Source: Bacillota bacterium (GTDB lineage Bacteria > Bacillota > Clostridia > Lachnospirales > Lachnospiraceae). Taken from it: a DNA stretch of 7,597 nucleotides. The position numbers and the translations under genes were made by a program. The stretch spans positions 1 through 7,597 of the forward strand of contig JAEWHU010000234.1 of the NCBI GenBank assembly GCA_023387635.1, in the 5' to 3' direction. Numbering within the stretch: the first letter of the stretch is position 1; every line of letters begins with the position of its first letter. Shown piece by piece: positions 1-5,852 of this stretch. The notes beneath the pieces are model-generated. The model saw nothing but the letters and a program-made list of their open reading frames with translations. It searched no databases and was not told where the DNA came from.

Positions 1-681
1 TTTATGTGGAGCCATTTAACCCCATTTAAATCAGCGTTTTATGAAACTTTTCATAGACATGGTAAATTTAGTAAAGTGGGCAACAGACGAAATGTTAATT
101 TCTGGATAAGAGTAACAGAAGAGTTCAAACAGGAGTTGGACAACCCTATAGATAGAGAGTCTTTAAAAATCTATCCTCAGAGATTTAAAAAAGGCAAAAA
201 TGATATATTTTATAAGTGTGAATTTTGCCATGAAGAACACCCTAGATTCTATTTCTCAGATTTGTTTTTTGATGAGTTCCGTATTTGTAATGACTGTATC
301 GATAAAAAATCAACCATAAGCTTTCAGTGTGTGGATTGTTCAAAGACTTATTATTATACGAATAGAACTGCTTTATTTCATAAAATTAAGAAAGAACAGG
401 ATTCTGATTGGAAAGACCAAAAACATTGCCGTGATTGTAAACAGAAGGTTATGCAATGCTCATCTTGTGGAACAGAGACTCCTTACTATCACTTAAAAAA
501 TGCTATGTGCCAAAAATGTAATATATCCTATAGGAATCAAGCATATGCAAGAATTCGATGTAGGGATTGCGGTTGTACATTTGATTTTACCAATGGAGAG
601 AGAGAATTATATCTTAAAAAAGGATGGGGTAACCCTGTAAGATGTTCAATGTGTAGAAAAGTTGGAAGACCGTCCTACTAA
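1..681 (+). CDS. C-terminal part of a probable TerY-P type protein kinase with four zinc ribbons (5' end cut by window)
   Basis: The frame is open to the window edge, and the ATG at 4 has no visible ribosome site, so the gene very likely begins upstream. Numbering from that ATG, residues 1-45 (W..L..F...F...F.RHGK, then GNRR.V.FW) resemble the last helices of a Ser/Thr kinase C-lobe, with the conserved late Arg and Trp. The rest holds eight CxxC knuckles forming four zinc ribbons: C72/C75 with C95/C98, C109/C112 with C142/C145, C152/C155 with C169/C172, and C186/C189 with C214/C217. Ribbon 4 (CRDCG, FTNGE, KKGW, RCSMCR) is a textbook zf-trcl type ribbon, and ribbon 2 is related. The vWA gene follows 110 bp downstream, and kinases with C-terminal metal-binding modules are known partners of TerY-like vWA proteins. 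The zinc ribbons are certain; the kinase identity is inferred from a short tail. It could instead be a complete stand-alone zinc-ribbon protein. Confidence 0.7.
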   Translation, partial: FMWSHLTPFKSAFYETFHRHGKFSKVGNRRNVNFWIRVTEEFKQELDNPIDRESLKIYPQRFKKGKNDIFYKCEFCHEEHPRFYFSDLFFDEFRICNDCIDKKSTISFQCVDCSKTYYYTNRTALFHKIKKEQDSDWKDQKHCRDCKQKVMQCSSCGTETPYYHLKNAMCQKCNISYRNQAYARIRCRDCGCTFDFTNGERELYLKKGWGNPVRCSMCRKVGRPSY

Positions 682-791
682 AATCTTTACTATAGTATTA
701 TGAAAACTTTTGCAGTGGATAAACCTACAGGTAAATTTATGGTGAAAAAAGAATTTGAGATATATTTTATATAAAGTAAGGGAGAAAAAAT

Positions 792-1694
792 ATGGCGCGC
801 AACGATTATGATGCATTTACATCAGAATATTATACACAATATAACAGCACAATAAGTAGTGGTGAAACGCGTATTCCGATATGTTTTTGCATAGATATTA
901 GTACATCTATGAGATTCATCACTAACCGTGATAGCGATTTTACTTATGACGATACACCAGCATATACCACAGATGGTTCTGATAATGTAAGAAATATAAC
1001 AATGTTACCTGGTAAACAACCTCACCGCCGTATTGACGAAGTGAAAAGAGTATTGAAGATAATGCTTCATAGGATGAGACAGATACCTATTCTGAATAAT
1101 TCAGCTGTTATAAGTGTTATTACATTCAGTCGATTTGCTGATTGTGTTGTAGAATTTTCAGAATTGAGAAATATATCGGATAAAATCATTGATGATATCA
1201 AAACAGATGCTGATCAGACAAATGCAGCAAAAGGTATTAATATGACGTTAGAACGATTAGATTCTATTAGTAGGATAATACGTGATGCAGGAAATGAGAG
1301 CTATAAGCCTGTTTTTATATTTATGAGTGATGGAAATCCAACGGATGGTGAGCAAGCTAAAAGAGCAGGATATGAACTTCGTCAAAGAGCGGAAGATGGT
1401 AAACTGAATGTTATTCCAATTGCAATTGGTGGCGGCTTAGATGAAAGATGGATTAGACAAATGTCAAAGGATAGCCGTGTATACCATATGGAACATGAAG
1501 AAGAATTTGATGAAGTATTTAAAACAATTACTAGTAGAATTAGCCGTACAGCTACAGTTATTTCTGTAGATGAAACTTTAATAAGTGATATGGATTATGA
1601 AAATTATGAGGATGATGTGGCAAGTTCACAGTACGGTTCAAAAGTAAGCAATGAGGAAATAGTTGATTTCTTAAGTGCTCTTGGTGATTTATAA
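792..1694 (+). CDS. TerY-like von Willebrand factor A domain protein
   Basis: This is a 300-residue cytoplasmic protein with no signal peptide or membrane segment. A vWA fold spans about residues 28-250. The metal-ion-dependent adhesion site is complete: D35-x-S37-x-S39 in CIDISTS, T143 in the DQTNAAKG loop, and D180 in FMSDGNPTDGE. This layout matches TerY-type vWA proteins, which act as metal-dependent protein-binding scaffolds in tellurite/stress and phospho-signalling gene sets. Residues 41-80 form an unusually long polar insertion after the first strand. The last 50 residues are acidic (YENYEDD) and probably lie outside the fold. The start is supported by GGGAG at 780-784, seven bases before the ATG. 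The preceding gene looks like a kinase with zinc ribbons, which fits a kinase/vWA/phosphatase triad. The domain call is secure; the system assignment is inferred. Confidence 0.88.
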   Translation: MARNDYDAFTSEYYTQYNSTISSGETRIPICFCIDISTSMRFITNRDSDFTYDDTPAYTTDGSDNVRNITMLPGKQPHRRIDEVKRVLKIMLHRMRQIPILNNSAVISVITFSRFADCVVEFSELRNISDKIIDDIKTDADQTNAAKGINMTLERLDSISRIIRDAGNESYKPVFIFMSDGNPTDGEQAKRAGYELRQRAEDGKLNVIPIAIGGGLDERWIRQMSKDSRVYHMEHEEEFDEVFKTITSRISRTATVISVDETLISDMDYENYEDDVASSQYGSKVSNEEIVDFLSALGDL

Positions 1695-1711
1695 AAGATA
1701 TGAATATAATA

Positions 1712-1768
1712 GTATTTCATAGTAAATAATGAAATACACATTAACTTCAGATATTTCAATGGTGAAAT
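1712..1768. repeat. Two successive inverted repeats with TTTCA/TGAAA arms
   Basis: GTATTTCAT at 1712-1720 pairs perfectly with ATGAAATAC at 1729-1737 (9 bp, 8-nt loop). ATTTCA at 1753-1758 pairs with TGAAAT at 1763-1768 (6 bp, 4-nt loop). Neither is followed directly by a T-run, so they are not clean terminators. They may stabilise the 3' end of the vWA transcript or serve as protein sites. Confidence 0.4.
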
Positions 1769-1814
1769 GGTATAACTTATCAAGTTTTATTTTAATAGTC
1801 TAAAACTTTAATAG

Positions 1815-1845
1815 AGCACTCTGTCATGTAATGTGGTGGAGTGCT
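1815..1845 (+). terminator. Hairpin terminator after the vWA gene
   Basis: AGCACTC at 1815-1821 pairs with GAGTGCT at 1839-1845. Wobble and normal pairs extend the stem inward to about 13 bp around a GTAAT loop. The following T-tract is weak (TTTACATT), so termination may be partial. The stem belongs to the same sequence family as the hairpins at 5766, 6315 and 6976. Confidence 0.6.
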
Positions 1846-1944
1846 TTACATTCGCCTATTCAGTGAGTGATTTCACGTTATCCGTTATTTTATTATATCC
1901 AAAACATTTATTTGTAATATATGGTAAAATATCACTTCATTTCA

Positions 1945-1973
1945 TTGACATTGCAAGTTACATTTTATATAAT
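1945..1973 (+). promoter_or_regulatory. Consensus sigma-A promoter for the FIST operon
   Basis: TTGACA (1945-1950) is separated by exactly 17 bases from TATAAT (1968-1973), matching the housekeeping consensus at all twelve positions. Transcription should start near 1980. It sits downstream of the previous terminator and about 150 bases before the FIST start codon. Confidence 0.8.
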
Positions 1974-1979
1974 AATAGT

Positions 1980-2125
1980 AATTTTCTGTTAAAAATATAA
2001 CAATATACCTCATAATAAGACATAAGATGAGTAGAATATTGTTAGAAGCGCAAAATAAGAGAAGAGCTTAAACAATTTTTATAAGACTTTAATCTAAATA
2101 AGATAAGGTGGGGAACGTAGGAATT
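1980..2125 (+). promoter_or_regulatory. Long structured 5' leader of the FIST gene
   Basis: The predicted transcript start leaves an untranslated leader of about 145 nt. AACAATAT (1999-2006) pairs with ATATTGTT (2036-2043), and inside it CTCAT (2009-2013) pairs with ATGAG (2027-2031). A smaller possible stem joins AAGC near 2046 and GCTT near 2066. There is no terminator U-run and no motif I recognise. It does not clearly share the primary sequence of the two leader elements at 3236 and 4491. Confidence 0.4.
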
Positions 2126-3226
2126 ATGAATTATAAAGTAGGTAAAAGTTCGAATCGAGATTTGAATGGAGCAATATCTGAGGCAACATTAGGTTTTAAG
2201 TCTCCGAAATTAATTTTATTCTATTCAGACATTAAGCATTTTAAAGAATATACTTTACTGCTTAAGGAAAGATATGCAAATAGTATTGTTATGGGTGCAA
2301 CAACCTTTGCCGGTTTTTGCAAAGATGGAGCATATAAAGATTCTTTATTAGTTATGGGTATAGAAGATGGGATTGAATGCTATGCAGACTTACTAGAAGA
2401 GGTGGACCGATATCCGATTAAATATGTGGATAGGATATCAAATTGTATTAACAAATTTCATGACCATTCCAATACAGTTTGTTTTGAAATGTCAACAGGT
2501 TTGATTGGTTGTGAAGAATTAGTATTATCCACCTTTGAATCAGTACTTGAGAGTAAGAACATACCTCTCTTTGGAGGAACTGCAGGGGATCATGGTAAAG
2601 CAGAAAAAACAATGGTGTCATTAAATGGTATCGTGTATGAAAATGCTTGTATTTTTGTATTTATTAAGAATCTAGGTGGAAAAATAAAATTATATAGAGA
2701 GAATATATACAAGCCAACAACACATTATTTTACAGCAACAAAGGTTGATGTTAAGAACCGTATCGTATATGAATATGATAATAAACCTGCAGCCAAAGTA
2801 ACTGCAGAAGCCCTTAATACCACAGTAGAAAATTTACCGAAATTTTTAGATGGTTATCCTCTTGGAAGAATTATAGGAGGGGATATGTACATCACAGCCA
2901 ATCAGGCAGTTGTAAAGAATAATGGGATGGCATATCATGCTAGGGTATATAATAATTCAAAAATGGTTCTTTTGGAACCAGACGATTATAAAACAGTTAT
3001 AAATGAAACCATTGAAAAAGTAAAACAAGATATTCCCAATCCATCCTTATCTATTATGATTAATTGTCTTGCACGCTCCATTCTTTTTGAGGGAGATGGA
3101 TATTTGGATGAATTTGCTATAAATATGGGTAGTGCACTAGGTAACTATATAGGTTTTGCAGGATATGGGGAACAGCTAAATCAACAGCATTTTAATCAGA
3201 CCATGGTTCTAGCTGTGTTTGAATAG
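2126..3226 (+). CDS. FIST domain sensory protein (FIST_N plus FIST_C)
   Basis: FIST proteins are intracellular sensors thought to bind small ligands and pass signals to chemoreceptor-like or cyclic-nucleotide partners. From the ATG at 2126 the protein has 366 residues, about the length of a two-domain FIST protein and nothing more. FIST_N covers roughly residues 25-205, with GATTFAGF at 57-64 and the typical FGGTAGD turn at 149-155. FIST_C covers roughly 210-366, with CLARSILF at 314-321 and the terminal GFAGYGEQ...NQTMVLAVF block. There is no membrane segment or fused output domain, so output probably goes through the soluble receptor-type protein encoded next. A GTG at 2108 would add six residues but has no ribosome site. 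The ATG has AGGTGG at 2106-2111 (distant) and AGGA at 2119-2122 (very close), so initiation looks weak. The family call is confident; ligand unknown. Confidence 0.87.
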   Translation: MNYKVGKSSNRDLNGAISEATLGFKSPKLILFYSDIKHFKEYTLLLKERYANSIVMGATTFAGFCKDGAYKDSLLVMGIEDGIECYADLLEEVDRYPIKYVDRISNCINKFHDHSNTVCFEMSTGLIGCEELVLSTFESVLESKNIPLFGGTAGDHGKAEKTMVSLNGIVYENACIFVFIKNLGGKIKLYRENIYKPTTHYFTATKVDVKNRIVYEYDNKPAAKVTAEALNTTVENLPKFLDGYPLGRIIGGDMYITANQAVVKNNGMAYHARVYNNSKMVLLEPDDYKTVINETIEKVKQDIPNPSLSIMINCLARSILFEGDGYLDEFAINMGSALGNYIGFAGYGEQLNQQHFNQTMVLAVFE

Positions 3227-3235
3227 GAGGCAGAA

Positions 3236-3328
3236 GGTTGAAAACATTGTACTTTCAACCGCAAGATTTGTGTCTGCGTAGTCCTCGACACAATCTTGAG
3301 ATACGCAAAAAAACGCGCAGAAATGGAG
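3236..3328 (+). promoter_or_regulatory. Leader element A: hairpin plus candidate pseudoknot covering the ribosome site of the chemoreceptor gene
   Basis: The element starts ten bases after the FIST stop codon. Hairpin P1 pairs GGTTGAAA (3236-3243) with TTTCAACC (3253-3260). Stem P2 pairs CAAGATT/GTGTC (3262-3274, one bulged T) with GACACAATCTTG (3287-3298). The P2 loop, with the closing C (CTGCGT, 3274-3279), can pair with GCGCAG (3315-3320), making an H-type pseudoknot. The connecting strand contains seven A residues (3307-3313). The pseudoknot ends four bases before GGAG (3325-3328), the ribosome site for the ATG at 3335. An alternative six-base pairing, TGCGTA (3275-3280) with TACGCA (3302-3307), would compete. 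This suggests translational control. There is no U-run, so it is not an intrinsic terminator. A second copy lies at 4491-4582. Confidence 0.6.
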
Positions 3329-3334
3329 TAAATA

Positions 3335-4312
3335 ATGAGATGGTTTAAATTAAAAAAAGACAGCGCACTTCATTCTAAACAAGAGGTTAATTTGCTGGTA
3401 GAAGAAGATGGTAAGTTGCCAGCAAGTAAAGACGTGGCTAATTACAAGCATATAAATTATGGTACATTACATATTGAAAAGAAAATAGAAGAATTCATGG
3501 ACGAAGAGGTTATAGTATTTAAATCAGTACAGGATATTCAAGATACATATTCACAAGTTGGTAAAGTTCAGGAAACGATTAATAGCCTTAATACCAATTT
3601 TAAGGACTTTCATCAATATGTAAATAATATTAATGTTGTTATGGAGCAATCTGAGGCGGCAGTAGGGCAGGCAGATGATAAAATGAGTATATTAGCAAGC
3701 AAATTAAATGGGACATGTTCTCAGCTTGATTTATTTACAGAATCATTTCATGGGCTAGAAAATAATTTTAATAATATTAAAGAAATGTCTAATAATATAA
3801 CTGGGATAGCAAAGAGTACTAATCTTTTAGCACTGAATGCATCGATTGAGGCTGCAAGAGCAGGGGAGTCAGGTAGAGGGTTTGCAGTAGTAGCAGAAGA
3901 AATTAGAAAATTATCAGCTTCAACTACTAATTTAGTACAGGGGATTGATGAGAGCATTAAGAACTTGCATGAAAGCATTGATCTGCTAAGTAGTGAGATA
4001 CAGAATACAAAAGATACGATTCAAGATAATTTTAGGTATGCTCTAGATGTTCAAAAAGGTTTTAATCAGGTGAATGATTGTACAAAAGAAGTTAAACATT
4101 TCACTGAACGAATTATAACGGGAATTGAACAAACAAGTGATGAAATTTATGGAGCAGCAACCGGTGTTGGATCTGTTGCAGATGTAGTTGATTCTATGGG
4201 GAGTAAGTTAGAAGAACTTAATATGCGAATGAGTAAGCGCTCAACGATTATTTGCAACATTACTGATTTTCTACAGCAGATAGACAATTTGACGATAGAT
4301 AATATGAATTGA
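3335..4312 (+). CDS. Soluble methyl-accepting chemotaxis-type signalling protein
   Basis: This 325-residue protein has the conserved chemoreceptor hairpin tip at about residues 158-194 (STNLLALNASIEAARAGE, then GRGFAVVAEEIRKL). In receptors this tip contacts the CheA kinase and the CheW adaptor. Flanking regions of about 65-157 and 195-320 are amphipathic coiled coil. No transmembrane helix or periplasmic domain is present, so it is cytoplasmic. The N-terminal 60 residues match no sensor domain I recognise. The signalling domain is short compared with long-helix receptors, and methylation sites cannot be placed with confidence. The FIST gene 108 bp upstream probably supplies sensing in trans, and both genes are likely read from the promoter at 1945. 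GGAG at 3325-3328, six bases before the ATG, fixes the start. Translation is probably governed by the leader element immediately before it. Confidence 0.88.
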   Translation: MRWFKLKKDSALHSKQEVNLLVEEDGKLPASKDVANYKHINYGTLHIEKKIEEFMDEEVIVFKSVQDIQDTYSQVGKVQETINSLNTNFKDFHQYVNNINVVMEQSEAAVGQADDKMSILASKLNGTCSQLDLFTESFHGLENNFNNIKEMSNNITGIAKSTNLLALNASIEAARAGESGRGFAVVAEEIRKLSASTTNLVQGIDESIKNLHESIDLLSSEIQNTKDTIQDNFRYALDVQKGFNQVNDCTKEVKHFTERIITGIEQTSDEIYGAATGVGSVADVVDSMGSKLEELNMRMSKRSTIICNITDFLQQIDNLTIDNMN

Positions 4313-4338
4313 AATATATAGTAAAGACACATATGCTT

Positions 4339-4385
4339 AGAGCAAGATAACACTCCTATTTGAGAGTGGTGTCTTGCTCTTATTT
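4339..4385 (+). terminator. Intrinsic terminator of the FIST/chemoreceptor operon
   Basis: AGAGCAAGA (4339-4347) pairs with TCTTGCTCT (4372-4380). The stem continues inward through ACAC/GTGGTGT-type pairs to an 8-nt loop (4356-4363), with one mismatch, for about 17 bp. TTATTTT follows. This is the longest stem in the window. Confidence 0.8.
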
Positions 4386-4405
4386 TAAATTAATTGGAAT
4401 TTGTT

Positions 4406-4435
4406 TTGAGTATATATAAAGTGTTTTGTTATGAT
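4406..4435 (+). promoter_or_regulatory. Probable sigma-A promoter for the small helix-turn-helix gene
   Basis: TTGAGT (4406-4411) and TATGAT (4430-4435) are separated by 18 bases and match the consensus at 4/6 and 5/6 positions. The site lies just after the terminator at 4339. Transcription would start near 4442, placing both the palindrome at 4453 and leader element B inside the transcript. Confidence 0.5.
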
Positions 4436-4452
4436 TGTGCTTTCTATGCTGA

Positions 4453-4464
4453 TATTGTACAATA
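4453..4464. repeat. 12-bp perfect palindrome TATTGTACAATA
   Basis: The sequence is fully self-complementary with no spacer and lies about 11 bases downstream of the predicted transcription start. That is a normal place for a repressor operator; the helix-turn-helix protein encoded next is an obvious candidate ligand. ATTGTAC also occurs once in the P1 loop region of the other leader (3246-3252). The role is inferred from position alone. Confidence 0.35.
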
Positions 4465-4490
4465 AACTTGTATAACTAAAAGTAGAAAAT

Positions 4491-4582
4491 GTGAAAGATT
4501 TTCAATTCTTTCACTCAGCAAGTTTGTGTCTACACTGCATCCACAAATTTGATATGCGTAAAAAACAGTGCAGAAATGAGGG
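4491..4582 (+). promoter_or_regulatory. Leader element B: second copy of the hairpin/pseudoknot element, before the helix-turn-helix gene
   Basis: P1 pairs GTGAAAGA (4491-4498) with TCTTTCAC (4507-4514), a different sequence but the same 8-bp length as in copy A. P2 pairs CAAGTTTGTG (4519-4528) with CACAAATTTG (4542-4551). The loop strand CTACACTG (4530-4537) pairs with CAGTGCAG (4566-4573), eight positions with one A/C mismatch. It ends four bases before the GAGGG ribosome site (4578-4582). Shared primary sequence with copy A includes GCAAG, TTTGTGTCT, ATAYGC, an A-run and GCAGAAATG. TGCAT (4536-4540) can alternatively pair with ATGCG (4554-4558), as in copy A. It is probably a cis-regulatory RNA acting on translation. 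Confidence 0.6.
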
Positions 4583-4587
4583 AAAAT

Positions 4588-4788
4588 ATGAAACAACAAA
4601 ATATTATTCAGCTTATGATGGAGCAAAACATTAGCTTTAAAGAAATAGCTGCAAAATTAAAAGTTAGTAATCAAACGATTACTAGAAAAATAAATGGGAC
4701 TACAGATTGGACTTATTCTGAAATAATGATTCTTACAGAGTTATTAAATATAAAAGATCCTATGAATTTCTTTTATGATGAAAACTAA
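4588..4788 (+). CDS. Small Cro/CI-like helix-turn-helix DNA-binding protein
   Basis: The protein has 66 residues and is essentially one DNA-binding domain. The helix-turn-helix lies at about residues 17-36 (FKEIAAKLKVSNQTITRKIN), with the usual E-x-A-x-x-x-x-V-S spacing. The NGTTDWTYSEIMILTELLNI continuation is typical of XRE/Cro-type and DUF739-like phage or plasmid regulators, in which the later helices recognise when the protein dimerises. It ends DPMNFFYDEN, which also fits that family. The start is the ATG at 4588 with GAGGG five bases upstream. Longer in-frame starts (TTG 4549, ATG 4576) would run through the leader element or the ribosome site. It has its own promoter and regulatory leader. 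No phage genes are adjacent, so it looks like a chromosomal regulator; the target is unknown, with autoregulation at the 4453 palindrome possible. Confidence 0.8.
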   Translation: MKQQNIIQLMMEQNISFKEIAAKLKVSNQTITRKINGTTDWTYSEIMILTELLNIKDPMNFFYDEN

Positions 4789-4810
4789 TATGGCATAGGA
4801 TGAATAAAAT

Positions 4811-4840
4811 TTTACGTCTATGGCAAAATGTTAATATAAT
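4811..4840 (+). promoter_or_regulatory. Probable promoter for the MYG1-like gene
   Basis: TTTACG (4811-4816) and a perfect TATAAT (4835-4840) are 18 bases apart, giving a start near 4847 and a short leader of about 30 nt. A TATGGCA repeat occurs at 4789-4795 and again inside the promoter spacer at 4819-4825, thirty bases apart. No terminator is visible after the preceding gene, so readthrough transcription is also possible. Confidence 0.5.
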
Positions 4841-4877
4841 ATTTAGTAGTTACTAAAGAGAAAACGAGGATAATAGA

Positions 4878-5720
4878 ATGGACATAAAAAGACAATTACC
4901 AAATAATGCTTTTACCCACGGGGGTAAATTTCATGCTGACGATGTATTCTCGTCTGCATTATTAACTTATCTAAATCCAGATATTATAATAGAAAGAGGC
5001 TATGAAGTACCAGAGAACTATAATGGCATCGTATTTGATATTGGTCATGGTAAGTTTGACCATCATCAAGAAGGGGCGGAAGTTAGAGAGAATGGTATCC
5101 CCTATGCAGCTTTTGGATTGTTATGGAGAGAATATGGAATAGAGATATTAGATGCTGAGGAAGTCGTTAAGTTTGATGAATCCTTTGTTCAGCCCCTTGA
5201 TCTTTCTGATAATACAGGGAGTAGGAATGAGATCGCAGAAATAGTTTCTTTATATAATCCAAATTGGGATTCGGTAGAAGATCAAGACCAATGCTTTTTG
5301 GAGGCAAAGAATTTTGCTTTAACTTTACTTAAGAAGAAGTTTGAGAAAATCAAAAGTGTGCGTAGAGCTGAAGTAGTAGTTCGTGAAGCGCTAGAACATG
5401 CAAATGATCAGATAGCGGTATTATCAGTCGGTGCACCGTGGAAGCAATTTATTATTGGAACAGATATTAATTTTGTTATATACCCTTCAGATAGAGGTGG
5501 ATTTGGTGCCCAGGGAGTTCCTATAGATAAGGATAGCAATGAACTAAAGATACCATTTCCAGAAACTTGGAGAGGAAAACGAGACAATGAATTAAAAGAT
5601 ACTAGTGGTATAGGGACATTAAGGTTCTGCCATAATAGCGGATTTCTAATAGCAACGGACACTTTAGAAGATGCAATAAGTGCATGTAAATTAGCTGAAG
5701 AGATATTTGAAAATAAATAG
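4878..5720 (+). CDS. MYG1 / UPF0160 family DHH-like phosphoesterase
   Basis: The 280-residue protein carries the hallmark motifs of the MYG1 (UPF0160) family, related to DHH phosphoesterases. These are THGGKFHADD at residues 13-22 (H14, H19, D21, D22) and VFDIGHGKFDHHQ at 52-64 (D54, D61, H62, H63). Further along are FVQPLDLSDN at 103-112 (D108, D111), YPSDRGGFGAQGVP at 202-215, and CHNSGFLIATDTLEDAI near the end (H252). The His/Asp set is the expected two-metal site. The eukaryotic relative MYG1 is a 3'-5' RNA exonuclease; a nuclease or nucleotide phosphodiesterase activity here is inferred, not shown. There is no signal peptide, so it acts in the cytoplasm. GAGGA (4866-4870) lies seven bases before the ATG. 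It is flanked by its own promoter and terminator and has no functional link I can see to its neighbours. Confidence 0.88.
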   Translation: MDIKRQLPNNAFTHGGKFHADDVFSSALLTYLNPDIIIERGYEVPENYNGIVFDIGHGKFDHHQEGAEVRENGIPYAAFGLLWREYGIEILDAEEVVKFDESFVQPLDLSDNTGSRNEIAEIVSLYNPNWDSVEDQDQCFLEAKNFALTLLKKKFEKIKSVRRAEVVVREALEHANDQIAVLSVGAPWKQFIIGTDINFVIYPSDRGGFGAQGVPIDKDSNELKIPFPETWRGKRDNELKDTSGIGTLRFCHNSGFLIATDTLEDAISACKLAEEIFENK

Positions 5721-5765
5721 ATGGAAATATGGAACTAAGTTGTATTGAATAGCTAATAATCTCGA

Positions 5766-5804
5766 TAAAAACACTCTATCAACAATAATGATTGGGTGTT
5801 TTTA
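5766..5804 (+). terminator. Intrinsic terminator after the MYG1-like gene
   Basis: An A-tract plus ACACTC (5767-5776) pairs with GGGTGTTTTT (5794-5803). ATCA (5778-5781) pairs with TGAT (5789-5792) inside one mismatch, around a 7-nt loop. TTTTTATTTG follows the stem, and the A-run on the left suggests it may work in both directions. Confidence 0.82.
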
Positions 5805-5818
5805 TTTGTATGCTACAA

Positions 5819-5852
5819 TAGCTTACAATTTTTGGTTGAGAATTGTAAGCTA
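5819..5852. promoter_or_regulatory. Operator-like 12-bp perfect inverted repeat around the -35 box
   Basis: TAGCTTACAATT (5819-5830) and AATTGTAAGCTA (5841-5852) are exact reverse complements separated by ten bases. The arm centres are 22 bp apart, about two helical turns. The -35 hexamer (5836-5841) lies between and at the edge of the arms, and the right arm fills most of the promoter spacer, so a bound dimer would block polymerase. No T-run follows, which argues against a terminator. The regulator is unknown. Confidence 0.55.

Noticed and set aside
700..774. 24-codon reading frame (MKTFAVDKPTGKF...) between the zinc-ribbon and vWA genes
   Set aside because: There is no ribosome site before it and it has no recognisable similarity. 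It may be spacer or a gene remnant, but it cannot be supported as a gene.
2108..2125. GTG start giving a 372-residue FIST protein
   Set aside because: No Shine-Dalgarno sequence lies upstream, and the FIST_N domain begins well with MNYKVGKSSN at 2126.
3262..3313. Intrinsic terminator or attenuator formed by stem P2 of leader A
   Set aside because: The stem is followed by an A-run on the transcript strand, not a U-run, so it cannot terminate + strand transcription.
3236..3328. Known c-di-GMP-I, c-di-GMP-II or preQ1 riboswitch before the chemoreceptor gene
   Set aside because: The conserved bases I know for these classes (for example GGCAAACC and GACGCAAAG of c-di-GMP-I) are absent; only a short CGCAAAA stretch is similar.
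4549..4587. TTG start extending the helix-turn-helix protein to 79 residues
   Set aside because: The extension would be translated from within leader element B and through the GAGGG ribosome site; the ATG at 4588 has ideal spacing.
3748..5662. Minus-strand open frames (3748-3978, 4147-4353, 4444-4626, 5408-5662)
   Set aside because: They are antisense to well-supported genes or to the leader element, lack ribosome sites and show no recognisable protein features.
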